Positions 27,324-35,998 of a stretch of 57,283 bases of DNA are shown here, piece after piece. The notes below the pieces were generated by a model. That model made no database searches. It was not told the origin of the DNA and worked only from the letters and a program-made list of their open reading frames with translations. Location: assembly GCA_023251155.1 (NCBI GenBank), contig JAHEZH010000013.1, forward strand, positions 1 to 57,283. Direction: 5' to 3'. Source of the stretch: Flammeovirgaceae bacterium (lineage in GTDB: Bacteria > Bacteroidota > Bacteroidia > Cytophagales > Cyclobacteriaceae). Position numbers and translations under genes: made by a program. Position 1 is the first letter of the stretch, and each line of letters begins with the position of its first letter.

Positions 27324-27338
27324 TATTCGGTTTTCTAC

Positions 27339-29972
27339 TTACTCGTTTTTCAATACATCAACCGGATTGCTTCGTGCAGCTTTGAAAGCTTGTATACCAA
27401 TCATGATTAACGCAAGTGCCATCACGACCATTACACCTATTACCAAGTCGCTGATGTTTATTGGTGCGTGGAAAGTGATCTGGTTGAGTACGTATTTTTC
27501 ATAATAGAAATACGTGGCGGGTAGTGCGATCACTGCAGCAATAGATAGTAGTAGAATGAAGTTTTTGCCAAGTAGAACCACAAGACTTCCATCGCTTGCT
27601 CCCATTACTTTGCGGATGCTTAGTTCTTTTAAGCGTGTTTCGGTAGTGAATACAACCATGCCCAGAAGCCCGATGCTGGCAATGAAGATGGCAAGAAAGG
27701 CAAGTACACCCACAATTTTAATTTTGGCTTTGTACTCATCATACGTACGCTCAATTGATTCTTCATAGAAATGTGCTTTCAGCGGATGAACATCATCCAG
27801 CTTTTTCCATTCCATCTGAATCTTGTTCATAGTAGCGGCAATGTCGTTGGACTGAATTTTTACATTCAACATTTCTGCCTGTTCGGGTCTGTAAGTGAAC
27901 ATTACTTCCATGATTTTGCTTTCCACTCTTCCGTAATGAAAATCTTTGAGTACACCTACAATTCGTGTTCTTTCTCCTTCGATAAAGATATACTCGTCTA
28001 TCGCCTTAAGCGGATCGTTATTGGTGATGTTGAAACGTTTAAGGAATTTTTCATTGACGATTACCTGCTTTTCGCCTTCTGTATTTAACTTCGGTGTAAA
28101 GTTTTTCCCGGCTACAAATTTATGACGGTGCAAGGGTAGATAGTTTTCATCAACCTGATTGTAAAATATATCCGCTGAATCGGCCGGGTTCGTGTATTTT
28201 ACAGTAGTACTCCAATAGTAACCTACACTAGTAACTAACCCGGATTTAGATATTTGTTTTACCTCGGGCATTTCGTTCAATGCCTTGATCAACTGATCGG
28301 GTTTGTTTTCTTGCAGACTTATGTTCAGAATGTTTTCAGTATCAAAACCAAGGTCGAACGAAAGCATGTGTTCGTATTGGCGATAGCTGATAGTAGTGGC
28401 AGCGATGAAAGCAATGGAGATGGTGTATTGCATAACGATCAACATCCTGCGCATACTCAGGTTGCCAAAGAGCTTGAGTGCTGGTGTACTTTTCAAAACC
28501 TGTATAGCATTGATACGGGAGAAGAACAATGCAGGAAAAACACCCGCTGCCAGGCCAACAAAAGCAGCAAGTGCAACGAAGCAGACCATCATCTGTGGAG
28601 TAAGTTCCAGCGAAACCATATCCTGCATACCCGGATACACGGAGATGAAGTAAGGACGTAGTAAAAGGAATAGCATAAATGCAATAGCCAAAGCAGCCAG
28701 GGAAATGATTATCGCTTCAGTAATAAACTGAAAAGCAACATGACTACGCAACGCGCCTGATACTTTGCGTACACCTATTTCGCGTGCGCGTTTCATCGAG
28801 CGGGCAATAGAAAGATTGGTGTAATTAAAGCAGGCCGATAGTAATACAACAATGCAGAGTATGCCAATCATCCATACCACGCTGCTGTTCATTACAGGTC
28901 CGATTTCGTTATTTAATTCTTCACCCAATGCGATACTTTTCAAAGGCTGAAGACCTAATTTGATATGTGTATTCTCAACGGTTTTATCTTCGCGCAACGC
29001 CAGTTCATTAAGATTGCTTTGTAGCAAGGCGAGATCTGTATTTTCGGGAACTAGCAGATACGTATAGGCATTCCACATATTATCCCATTCTAGTTCGTGC
29101 TTGTTATCTTTCTGGGTGATCTCACGCGTACTTAACGACACCAGCATATCAAAACGAATGTGTGAGAAAAGAGGAACATCTTTTAATACGCCCGTTACCG
29201 TATGTTCTTTGTCTTTAATTAATACGGTCTTGCCCGTTGCGTCATTATCTCCAAATAGTTTTTTTGCACTTTTCTCGGTGAGTAAAACAGAGAAAGGCTC
29301 TTTTAAGGCGGTGGTTGAATTTCCGTGTAATAATGGAAAAGTAAATACCCGCAACGATGCCTCATTGGCCCATAAGCCTTCCATGGTAACTGCTTTTGCA
29401 TCCGGCACTTTTACATCACCATAAAGACCTCTGCGAAGCACAGCTACTTTGTCAACACCAGGAATACTTTCTTCGATTGCTTTACCAAGACGAATAGAAG
29501 AAGATGCATTGGTAGCGCTGTTTACCTGATCCAGATAGCTATAATGGCTGGTGACACGGTAGATCCGGTCACTGTTCTGGTGAAAGGCATCATAAGAAAA
29601 TAAATCGGACAATAATCCGATGAGCAATAACCCCACCGACATGCTGATGGCAAGCCCTGCGATATTGATGGAGGAAAATAACTTGTTGCGCAAGATGCTG
29701 CGCGAAGAGGTTTTAATGTAGCTGCCTAACATGATCCAGTGTATTAAAGCGTTAATAAATTCCGGTTTGCGTAAGGTGTAAAGTCTTAGGAACTTGATCA
29801 CGTCAATGATGTAAATCCATCGTGCGCTGCGGGCTCCTTTTGTTTTCAGGTTTCGTTCAAAGTATTCATTCAGGTCGCCTTGCAGGTCTTCCAGCAATTC
29901 CGGTTTGCAGTACCAGGAAAGAAAGCGCTCGGCCCACTTGGGTGGATGTACCGGAATATTGGATTTTTTCAT
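27339..29972 (-). CDS. Orphan MacB/FtsX-type permease with N-terminal permease prefix domain, copy C (last in array)
   Basis: This 877-aa membrane protein has an N-terminal prefix domain (about 1-90, WAERFLSWYCKPELLEDLQGD). A first transmembrane helix (about 100-125) leads into a MacB periplasmic domain. Three more helices form an FtsX core (about 370-480), and a second periplasmic domain and a second FtsX core (about 750-870) follow. The core contains RAREIGVRKVSGA and TRLKELSIRKVMGASDG, the coupling-loop sequences that would contact an ATPase. No ABC ATPase gene is in the window, so it fits the 'duplicated orphan permease' type. It is the third permease after PadR, 10 bp behind copy B. Export of a toxic compound or envelope-stress signalling is plausible; the substrate is unknown. 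Confidence 0.9.
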   Translation of the reverse strand: MKKSNIPVHPPKWAERFLSWYCKPELLEDLQGDLNEYFERNLKTKGARSARWIYIIDVIKFLRLYTLRKPEFINALIHWIMLGSYIKTSSRSILRNKLFSSINIAGLAISMSVGLLLIGLLSDLFSYDAFHQNSDRIYRVTSHYSYLDQVNSATNASSSIRLGKAIEESIPGVDKVAVLRRGLYGDVKVPDAKAVTMEGLWANEASLRVFTFPLLHGNSTTALKEPFSVLLTEKSAKKLFGDNDATGKTVLIKDKEHTVTGVLKDVPLFSHIRFDMLVSLSTREITQKDNKHELEWDNMWNAYTYLLVPENTDLALLQSNLNELALREDKTVENTHIKLGLQPLKSIALGEELNNEIGPVMNSSVVWMIGILCIVVLLSACFNYTNLSIARSMKRAREIGVRKVSGALRSHVAFQFITEAIIISLAALAIAFMLFLLLRPYFISVYPGMQDMVSLELTPQMMVCFVALAAFVGLAAGVFPALFFSRINAIQVLKSTPALKLFGNLSMRRMLIVMQYTISIAFIAATTISYRQYEHMLSFDLGFDTENILNISLQENKPDQLIKALNEMPEVKQISKSGLVTSVGYYWSTTVKYTNPADSADIFYNQVDENYLPLHRHKFVAGKNFTPKLNTEGEKQVIVNEKFLKRFNITNNDPLKAIDEYIFIEGERTRIVGVLKDFHYGRVESKIMEVMFTYRPEQAEMLNVKIQSNDIAATMNKIQMEWKKLDDVHPLKAHFYEESIERTYDEYKAKIKIVGVLAFLAIFIASIGLLGMVVFTTETRLKELSIRKVMGASDGSLVVLLGKNFILLLSIAAVIALPATYFYYEKYVLNQITFHAPINISDLVIGVMVVMALALIMIGIQAFKAARSNPVDVLKNE

Positions 29973-29982
29973 TGCGGTCCTG

Positions 29983-32628
29983 TTATTCTGTCTTCAGTAC
30001 TTCTGCCGGGTTGCTTCGAGCAGCTTTCAATGTTTGCATGCCGATCAGGAACAGGGCAAATCCCATCACACTCCCCACGCCAAGCAAGAGGTCAACCAGG
30101 CTGATCGGAGCATGATTTCTCATGGAAACAAGTACCACGGTATGGAAGAAATAATACGTACCGGGAATGGCGATGAATATGGCTATGGTTAATAGCAGCA
30201 TAAAATTTTTGCCGAGTAAGAAAATCAGCTGTGAATTGTTGGCTCCCATTACTTTACGAATGCTGATCTCTCTCATTCTTGTCTCGGTAGTGAAGATCAC
30301 CATGCCCAGAAGGCCCATCGCTGCGATGCAGATGGAGAGAATAGCAAGGAAGCCAATGATCTTTAACATGGAAAGCATGTCTCTGAATCTTTCCTTGATT
30401 TGTTCGGAATAAAAAGTAACTCGTGAGGGATGGATGGGATCAACTTTTTTCCATGCCCGATCAATTTTATTCAGTGTGGCCGGCCAGTCGGTAGAGCTCA
30501 TCTTTACATTGAGGTACGAGGCTTTCTCTCCGATATAACGAAAAACTATTTTTTTGTAATCGTCCTGAGCAGATCCATAGTAGTAGTTCTTCAATACACC
30601 GATGACTTCCATCTCTTTTCCGTTCAGTTTAACGGTTTCTCCCAAGGCTTTCTCCGGTGATTGAGTGTCAATATTCAGATAGGGCAACACGCTTTCCGTG
30701 ATGATGACTTCATTTTCATTTTCTTCGTACGTTATTTTTTTGAAGTTGCGGCCAGCGATCAGCCGGTGTCCCATCAGGGGTATGTAATTTTCATCGACTG
30801 CATTGAATTGGATATGGATAGAGTCCTGAGGATTTTTATATTTCAGTCGCGACCCATAATAGTTGCCGATACCGGAAATCATTCTTGATTTTGCAATGCC
30901 CTGTGTCTCGGGCATCTCCTGTAGTTCTTTGATCAGCAGATCAGCTTTGTTGCCTTGCAGGTAGACGTTAACTACGTTTTCTGTATTGAATCCCAAATCA
31001 AAATTCACAAAGTGAACATATTGCCGATAGCTGATGATGGAAGCTGCAATAAATGCCAGCGAAACAGTAAACTGAAATACGATGAGTACCTTTCGCATGT
31101 TCACATTTTTAAATGTGCCGGATGTGAAGCTCCCTTTCAACACACGGATGGCCTGCAGTTGCGAAAAGAACAGCGCAGGAAAAATACCGGCAAGAACTCC
31201 CACCGTCACGGCAAACAAAACAAAGAAGACCGTCATTTTGAAAGACAGGTCCAGGCGGATCATGGTTTCCAGTGAAGGATTCACGGAAAGAAAATAAGGA
31301 CGCAATACAAGGAACAGTCCGAACGAAAGAACCAGCGCAAATAATGAAATCATCACTGACTCCGTAAGGAACTGGCTGATCACATATCCTCTGGAAGCAC
31401 CAATCACTTTTCGCACACCTACTTCTTTGGCCCGCTTTAATGCACGTGCAATGGACAGGTTGGTATAGTTAAAGCAAGCCGACAGGATAACGATAAACGT
31501 CAGTGCCAGCACTACCCATACTACATTTTCGTCCAGCGTTTCTCCGGGGGAGTTATTCAGCCGCTTGCCCATGGCAATATCGGCAAGAGGCTGAAGGCGG
31601 AGTTTGATCTTTGTATTTTCTACAGTGGGATTTTCCCGCAGGCACATTGCATCGATGTTGGCTTGCAACGTTGTCAGATCGGTATTTTCCGGCAGTAAAA
31701 GATAAACATAGCCCTGCCAGATATTACCCCATGACATCTCTTCTTTCTCGTATTCTTTTTGAGTAATGGCTCGTGTGCTGAAGGAAATCAGCATTTCAAA
31801 CTGAAGGTGCGAGAAGACGGGCACATCTTCCATCACTCCGGTAATTTTATAAGGCTGGTCGTCGTGCTCTTTCAGTGTTACGGTTTTTCCAATAACATCG
31901 GTCGTTCCATAGAGTTTTTTAGCTGCTTCACGGGTGAGTACCAAGCTGAACGGTTCTTTCAGTGCAGTAGCAGCGTGTCCTTCCATCAGTGGAAAAGTAA
32001 ACACATTGAAAAACGAAGCATTTGCCCAGAACCCTTTCAGTGGAATGATTTTGTCATCGGTTGTCTTGATGTCATCATCGGCACCGCTGTACATGACGGC
32101 AGCATCTTCCACACCGGTAAATGACTCACTGAGCAATTGACCCGCGCGGGGTGAAGTACTGGCGAAATAAGTGTCATCTGCATGATCGAGGTATTGGTAA
32201 TTGCTGGTGACACGGTAGATACGCTCCTTGTTTTGATGAAACTGGTCATACGACCGGATGTCTGAGATGAGCCCGATTAATAATAATCCCACCGACATAC
32301 TGATGGCGAGTCCGATGATGTTGATAGTAGAAAAGAGCTTATTGCGGACAATACTTCTTCCTGAGGTTTTGATATAGCTTCCAATCATAATCCACTGAAT
32401 TAAAAGGTCGATGAATTTCGGTTTGCGTAGTGTATATATTCTTAAAAATTTGATTACATCGACGATGTAAATGAGTTTTGCTTTTCGTACTCCTTTCGAT
32501 TTGATGTTTCGTTCAAAGTATTCATTCAGGTCACCTTGCAGGTCTTCCAGCAGTTCGGGCTTGCAATACCAACAGAGAAAACGCTCGGCCCACCGGGGTG
32601 GATGAATGCCTTTTTCAGATTCTTTCAT
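29983..32628 (-). CDS. Orphan MacB/FtsX-type permease with prefix domain, copy B (middle of array)
   Basis: This 881-aa protein has the same domain order as the flanking copies: prefix domain, MacB-like periplasmic domain, FtsX core, and then a second periplasmic/FtsX half. Coupling-loop sequences are RAKEVGVRKVIGASRG and TRMREISIRKVMGANNS. Outside the first 85 residues it is clearly diverged from copies A and C, so the array is old. The stretch coding for its N-terminal part (32366-32597) is, however, almost identical in DNA to that of copy A, pointing to recent gene conversion. It starts 12 bp after copy A. Confidence 0.9.
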   Translation of the reverse strand: MKESEKGIHPPRWAERFLCWYCKPELLEDLQGDLNEYFERNIKSKGVRKAKLIYIVDVIKFLRIYTLRKPKFIDLLIQWIMIGSYIKTSGRSIVRNKLFSTINIIGLAISMSVGLLLIGLISDIRSYDQFHQNKERIYRVTSNYQYLDHADDTYFASTSPRAGQLLSESFTGVEDAAVMYSGADDDIKTTDDKIIPLKGFWANASFFNVFTFPLMEGHAATALKEPFSLVLTREAAKKLYGTTDVIGKTVTLKEHDDQPYKITGVMEDVPVFSHLQFEMLISFSTRAITQKEYEKEEMSWGNIWQGYVYLLLPENTDLTTLQANIDAMCLRENPTVENTKIKLRLQPLADIAMGKRLNNSPGETLDENVVWVVLALTFIVILSACFNYTNLSIARALKRAKEVGVRKVIGASRGYVISQFLTESVMISLFALVLSFGLFLVLRPYFLSVNPSLETMIRLDLSFKMTVFFVLFAVTVGVLAGIFPALFFSQLQAIRVLKGSFTSGTFKNVNMRKVLIVFQFTVSLAFIAASIISYRQYVHFVNFDLGFNTENVVNVYLQGNKADLLIKELQEMPETQGIAKSRMISGIGNYYGSRLKYKNPQDSIHIQFNAVDENYIPLMGHRLIAGRNFKKITYEENENEVIITESVLPYLNIDTQSPEKALGETVKLNGKEMEVIGVLKNYYYGSAQDDYKKIVFRYIGEKASYLNVKMSSTDWPATLNKIDRAWKKVDPIHPSRVTFYSEQIKERFRDMLSMLKIIGFLAILSICIAAMGLLGMVIFTTETRMREISIRKVMGANNSQLIFLLGKNFMLLLTIAIFIAIPGTYYFFHTVVLVSMRNHAPISLVDLLLGVGSVMGFALFLIGMQTLKAARSNPAEVLKTE
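32366..32597 (-). repeat. Near-identical 5' tract shared by permease copies A and B (copy B member)
   Basis: Aligned with 35012-35243 without gaps, this 232-bp tract differs at only 9 positions by hand count, about 96% identity. The rest of the two genes is far more diverged. It encodes the prefix domain and the start of the first membrane segment. Copy C is visibly less similar over the same region. Confidence 0.75.
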
Positions 32629-32640
32629 TTCAATAAACGC

Positions 32641-35271
32641 TTACTCACTTTTTAATACTTTGGCCGGATTACTTTGTGCTGCTTTTAATGTTTGTGAGCC
32701 GATCATGATGAAGGCAAGCATACCAATGGTTCCGGCACCAATAAATAATTCGATCGCACCGATAGGTTGATGATAGGCGAAATGAGAAAGCACCACCTGA
32801 TCAAAGAAGAGGTACGTGAGTGGTAAAGCAATTAACGCGGATAGAGCAAGAAGAAAAAGAAAGCCCCTGCTTAAGAGAAAGATCAATGCTCCTTCATTAG
32901 CTCCCAGCACTTTGCGAATGCTGATTTCTTTCAGTCGCGTTTCTGTGGTGAAGACGACCATTCCAAATAAACCCATTGAAGCAATACAGATCGCCAGGAA
33001 GGCAATGAATCCAATCACTTTCGCCATTACTGAGAACTGACTGTAAGCATCTTCAATCCGGTCATCGTAGAAGGTAGCTTCGATAGGATGTACTTTGTCG
33101 ATTTTTTTCCATGCTTGCTCCACGGCAGATCTCGTAGCGGGTAAGTTAGCAGATGATATTTTTACGTTGACATAGCCACCCGGTTCGTCTGAAGAATACC
33201 GAAACATCACAGGTTCGATTTTGTCTTCTACTGTGCCGTAATGAAAGTCTTTAAGTACACCGACAATGGTGAGTTTGATCTTATCGACAATGACAACTTC
33301 ACCAATGGCCTTTAATGGATCTTGTTTGGCGATGTCAAAGCGTTTCAGTACCTGCTCATTGACAATGACCTCACTTTCTTCTCCTTTCTTTGGCCTTAAA
33401 CTGAAATTTTTTCCGGCAATCAGCTGGTGCTCATGAAGCGGCACGTAATGTTCGTCTACCATATTTAACCACACCATGGCTGAGTCATCCGGGTTTTTGT
33501 ATTTCATGTCTGCTCCATGACTACTTCCTACACTGGTAATCATTAGTGATTTGGAGATCTCGTTTACTTCCGGTAGTTCAGTCAACTCTTTAATCAGCTG
33601 ATCACTTTTATTGCCTTGTAACCTGATGTTCAGAATGTTTTCTGTACGGAACCCAAGATCATACGTGATGAAGCTTTTGTATTGATTATACCCGATAATG
33701 GCCGTTGTAATGAAAATGAGAGAAAAGGTATATTGTACAACGATCAATGCCTTGCGCATAGTAATATGTCGAAACACTTTTAGCGCAGATACATTTTTTA
33801 ATACCTGAATGACATTGATCTTCGAAAAGAAAAGCGCTGGTAACAATCCCGCCAGCACACCTACCAACAAAGCCATGCCGATAAACTGAACGACTAGTGG
33901 CAATGAGAGATCGAGTGCAACGGTTTTCTCAATAAACGGATTTAATCCCAGGAACTGACCGCGCAGGAAGAGGAACAATCCAAAGGAAAAAAGGAGAGCC
34001 AATAGGGAAATGATCACCGACTCGGAGATGAACTGGCCGAGTACATGGCTTTTACTTGCCCCGATAATTTTACGAATGCCTACTTCCTTCGACCGTCTTA
34101 TCGACCTGGCTATCGATAAATTGGTATAATTGAAACAAGCGGAAATAATAATGACAAAAGCCAAACCAGCCAGTACCCAAACGATCAGTGGTGTCATCGA
34201 AGGGCCGATGTTATTAGATAAATGTGGGCCCAGAACAATTTCTTTCAAAGGCTGAAGAGATAAGTCAATCGTAGTGGTAGTTAATGCTTTGGCTTCTTCC
34301 TTATTCATTTTATCCAGGTTGGCCTGCCATGCAGCAGGATCTGTTTTTTCATCGAAGAGGATGTACACATAGTTTTGCCAGATGTTTCCCCAGGCCAGAA
34401 AATTAGGATCTTCTTTACCTATTTTAATTTCAGCGGTGGAAAAGGAAATGAGTACTTCGAATTTTACATGGGAAAGCTTAGGTATATCTTTCATCACACC
34501 AGTGATGATGTAATTGGTGGTGTCGAATTTGATTTCCTTACCCAGTACTTCACTGGTTCCAAATAACTTCTTAGCTGATTTTTCGGTAAGAACAATAGCG
34601 TAGGGATTTTTTAATGCGGTGTTCGGATCACCACTAATCAGCGGAAAAGTAAAGACCTTAAAGAAGGATTCGCTTGCCCAGATGCCACTTACCGGCACGA
34701 TGTTTTCACCAATGACTGCATCACCAGCAAAGCCATTTCGCATAATGATCAGCTGCTCAAAACCGGATAATGATTCCTGAATTGTTTTTCCTGCCTTTAC
34801 AGAAGTGGAAGCCAGGTTGATGGCCGGATTATCTGATTGTTGATAGCGCGAAACAACACGATAGATTCGGTCTTTGTTCTCGTGAAAATCATCGTAGGAA
34901 CAAAGGTCGTAGGTAAAAGCGATGACGAGCAATCCTACCGACATGCTCACTGACAAACCGACAATATTAATGGCCGAGAATAACTTGTTGCGCACCATGC
35001 TGCGGCTCGATGTTTTGATATAGCTTCCAATCATAATCCACTGAATTAAAAGGTCGACGAATTTCGGTTTGCGTAGTGTGTATATTCTTAGAAATTTGAT
35101 TACATCGATGATGTAAATGAGTTTTGCTTTTCGTAGTCCTTCCGATTTGATGTTTCGTTCAAAGTATTCATTCAAATCACCTTGCAGGTCTTCCAGCAGT
35201 TCGGGCTTGCAATACCAACAGAGAAAACGCTCGGCCCAGCGGGGAGGGTAAGATGGCTTTTCTCCTTTCAT
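32641..35271 (-). CDS. Orphan MacB/FtsX-type permease with prefix domain, copy A (first in array)
   Basis: This 876-aa protein directly follows padR, with 2 bp between the PadR stop and its ATG, so translation is likely coupled. Prefix domain (PPRWAERFLCWYCKPELL), MacB-like periplasmic domain, FtsX core with SKEVGIRKIIGASKS, second periplasmic domain, and second FtsX core with TRLKEISIRKVLGANEG are all intact. The cytoplasmic prefix domain is found on permeases that travel with PadR regulators. No ATPase partner is present nearby. Confidence 0.9.
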   Translation of the reverse strand: MKGEKPSYPPRWAERFLCWYCKPELLEDLQGDLNEYFERNIKSEGLRKAKLIYIIDVIKFLRIYTLRKPKFVDLLIQWIMIGSYIKTSSRSMVRNKLFSAINIVGLSVSMSVGLLVIAFTYDLCSYDDFHENKDRIYRVVSRYQQSDNPAINLASTSVKAGKTIQESLSGFEQLIIMRNGFAGDAVIGENIVPVSGIWASESFFKVFTFPLISGDPNTALKNPYAIVLTEKSAKKLFGTSEVLGKEIKFDTTNYIITGVMKDIPKLSHVKFEVLISFSTAEIKIGKEDPNFLAWGNIWQNYVYILFDEKTDPAAWQANLDKMNKEEAKALTTTTIDLSLQPLKEIVLGPHLSNNIGPSMTPLIVWVLAGLAFVIIISACFNYTNLSIARSIRRSKEVGIRKIIGASKSHVLGQFISESVIISLLALLFSFGLFLFLRGQFLGLNPFIEKTVALDLSLPLVVQFIGMALLVGVLAGLLPALFFSKINVIQVLKNVSALKVFRHITMRKALIVVQYTFSLIFITTAIIGYNQYKSFITYDLGFRTENILNIRLQGNKSDQLIKELTELPEVNEISKSLMITSVGSSHGADMKYKNPDDSAMVWLNMVDEHYVPLHEHQLIAGKNFSLRPKKGEESEVIVNEQVLKRFDIAKQDPLKAIGEVVIVDKIKLTIVGVLKDFHYGTVEDKIEPVMFRYSSDEPGGYVNVKISSANLPATRSAVEQAWKKIDKVHPIEATFYDDRIEDAYSQFSVMAKVIGFIAFLAICIASMGLFGMVVFTTETRLKEISIRKVLGANEGALIFLLSRGFLFLLALSALIALPLTYLFFDQVVLSHFAYHQPIGAIELFIGAGTIGMLAFIMIGSQTLKAAQSNPAKVLKSE
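35012..35243 (-). repeat. Near-identical 5' tract shared by permease copies A and B (copy A member)
   Basis: This is the partner of 32366-32597, in the same orientation and offset by 2646 bp. The edges are sharp: identity falls away immediately after the prefix/first-helix coding region on one side and within the first codons on the other. Confidence 0.75.
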
Positions 35272-35273
35272 GA

Positions 35274-35606
35274 TCAGATGGCTTTTAAGGCAAACTCAGG
35301 AATACGATTCCAAAGCTGATCACGCACTTCTTTCGCTTTGAGCAAGGACGCTTTGCCAGCGCTGGTCACACTGTAAAATCTTTTGCGCTTGCCGCCACGG
35401 GTAGCAGTGGCATCGCCCAGTTTACTTTTTACCAACCCTTTTTCTTCCAGCCGGTTGAGCACCGAGTGTACCACACCCAGCTTGACTGCCCTGCCCGATG
35501 TTTTTTCCAGCTCATCGCAGATGGCTACACTGTAAGCGTCATTCAGCAATGCGGCAATAGTCAGCAATACGAGTTCTTCGAACTCGCCTAAGTTTGTTCC
35601 TTTCAT
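35274..35606 (-). CDS. PadR-family transcriptional regulator
   Basis: This 110-aa protein is a winged-helix regulator of the short PadR class. LGEFEELVLLTIAALLNDAYSVAICDEL is the first helix pair, VKLGVVHSVLNRLEEKGLV is the recognition region and GKRKRFYSVTSAGKASL is the wing. The C-terminal helix for dimerisation is short. PadR proteins usually repress their own operon and release it when a small compound binds. Here it is the first gene of a four-gene minus-strand operon with three orphan permeases. The leader is very short, and TTTACAT/TTTACGT repeats overlap the predicted promoter, which fits autoregulation. Confidence 0.93.
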   Translation of the reverse strand: MKGTNLGEFEELVLLTIAALLNDAYSVAICDELEKTSGRAVKLGVVHSVLNRLEEKGLVKSKLGDATATRGGKRKRFYSVTSAGKASLLKAKEVRDQLWNRIPEFALKAI

Positions 35607-35623
35607 TACAATGATTAATTACG

Positions 35624-35656
35624 TAAATGTATGTAAAATAGTTTGATGAAAACAAA
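35624..35656 (-). promoter_or_regulatory. Probable promoter and autoregulatory site of the PadR-permease operon
   Basis: On the minus strand a TTTG -33 box (35653-35656) is followed, 21 bp later, by TACATTTA (35624-35631), one base off the TAnnTTTG -7 consensus. The start codon is about 18 bp further on. A tandem TTTACAT ACA TTTACGT overlaps the -7 box and is a reasonable PadR operator candidate. Confidence 0.5.
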
Positions 35657-35673
35657 AACTTTGTTTGACGGTG

Positions 35674-35690
35674 TACCAATTTGATTGGTA
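35674..35690. promoter_or_regulatory. 17-bp palindrome in the region upstream of padR
   Basis: TACCAAT-TTG-ATTGGTA is a perfect dyad 67 bp upstream of the PadR start and just upstream of the predicted -33 box. It could be a binding site for PadR or another dimeric regulator. Confidence 0.4.
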
Positions 35691-35816
35691 GCGTTTTTCA
35701 GGATAAAACAGATTCCGGTTATAAAATGAATCGTATCACCTTACATCTTTACGTGAATAAGGTGTGTCTAAGCAGGCAGAAAATCTAAAACTCATTTTTT
35801 AAGTAAATCAGATCTT

Positions 35817-35897
35817 ATGTATTTAATGGTTCTTTCGGGGGTGCTGTACGTGGCGGGGTTCTATTTGATTTATCGTAAATCCAAACAGACCAATTAG
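35817..35897 (+). CDS. Putative 26-aa single-helix membrane peptide
   Basis: ATG 35817 to TAG 35897 encodes MYLMVLSGVLYVAGFYLIYR followed by KSKQTN. This is one hydrophobic helix with a basic C-terminal end, so probably N-out/C-in. It is transcribed away from padR, and a perfect hairpin lies 46 bp after the stop. A CACCTTA/TAAGGTG dyad (35737-35764) lies upstream. I found no consensus -7 box. No family is recognised. The shape resembles small regulatory or leader membrane peptides, but chance cannot be excluded. Confidence 0.4.
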   Translation: MYLMVLSGVLYVAGFYLIYRKSKQTN

Positions 35898-35943
35898 GCA
35901 GGCAGTGTAAAGGTATCCTTCCGTTTATCGAGGGATGAAAAAC

Positions 35944-35982
35944 AAAAATCGTCTTATAGCGGGTAGCCATAAGACGATTTTT
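35944..35982. terminator. Perfect 14-bp hairpin, bidirectional terminator
   Basis: AAAAATCGTCTTAT (35944-35957) and ATAAGACGATTTTT (35969-35982) are perfect complements with an 11-nt loop. They have A/T runs on both sides that would read as U-tracts in either direction. It separates the plus-strand 26-aa ORF from the end of the minus-strand M28 peptidase. Confidence 0.85.
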
Positions 35983-35998
35983 AGTTTACGAGTTGTTC

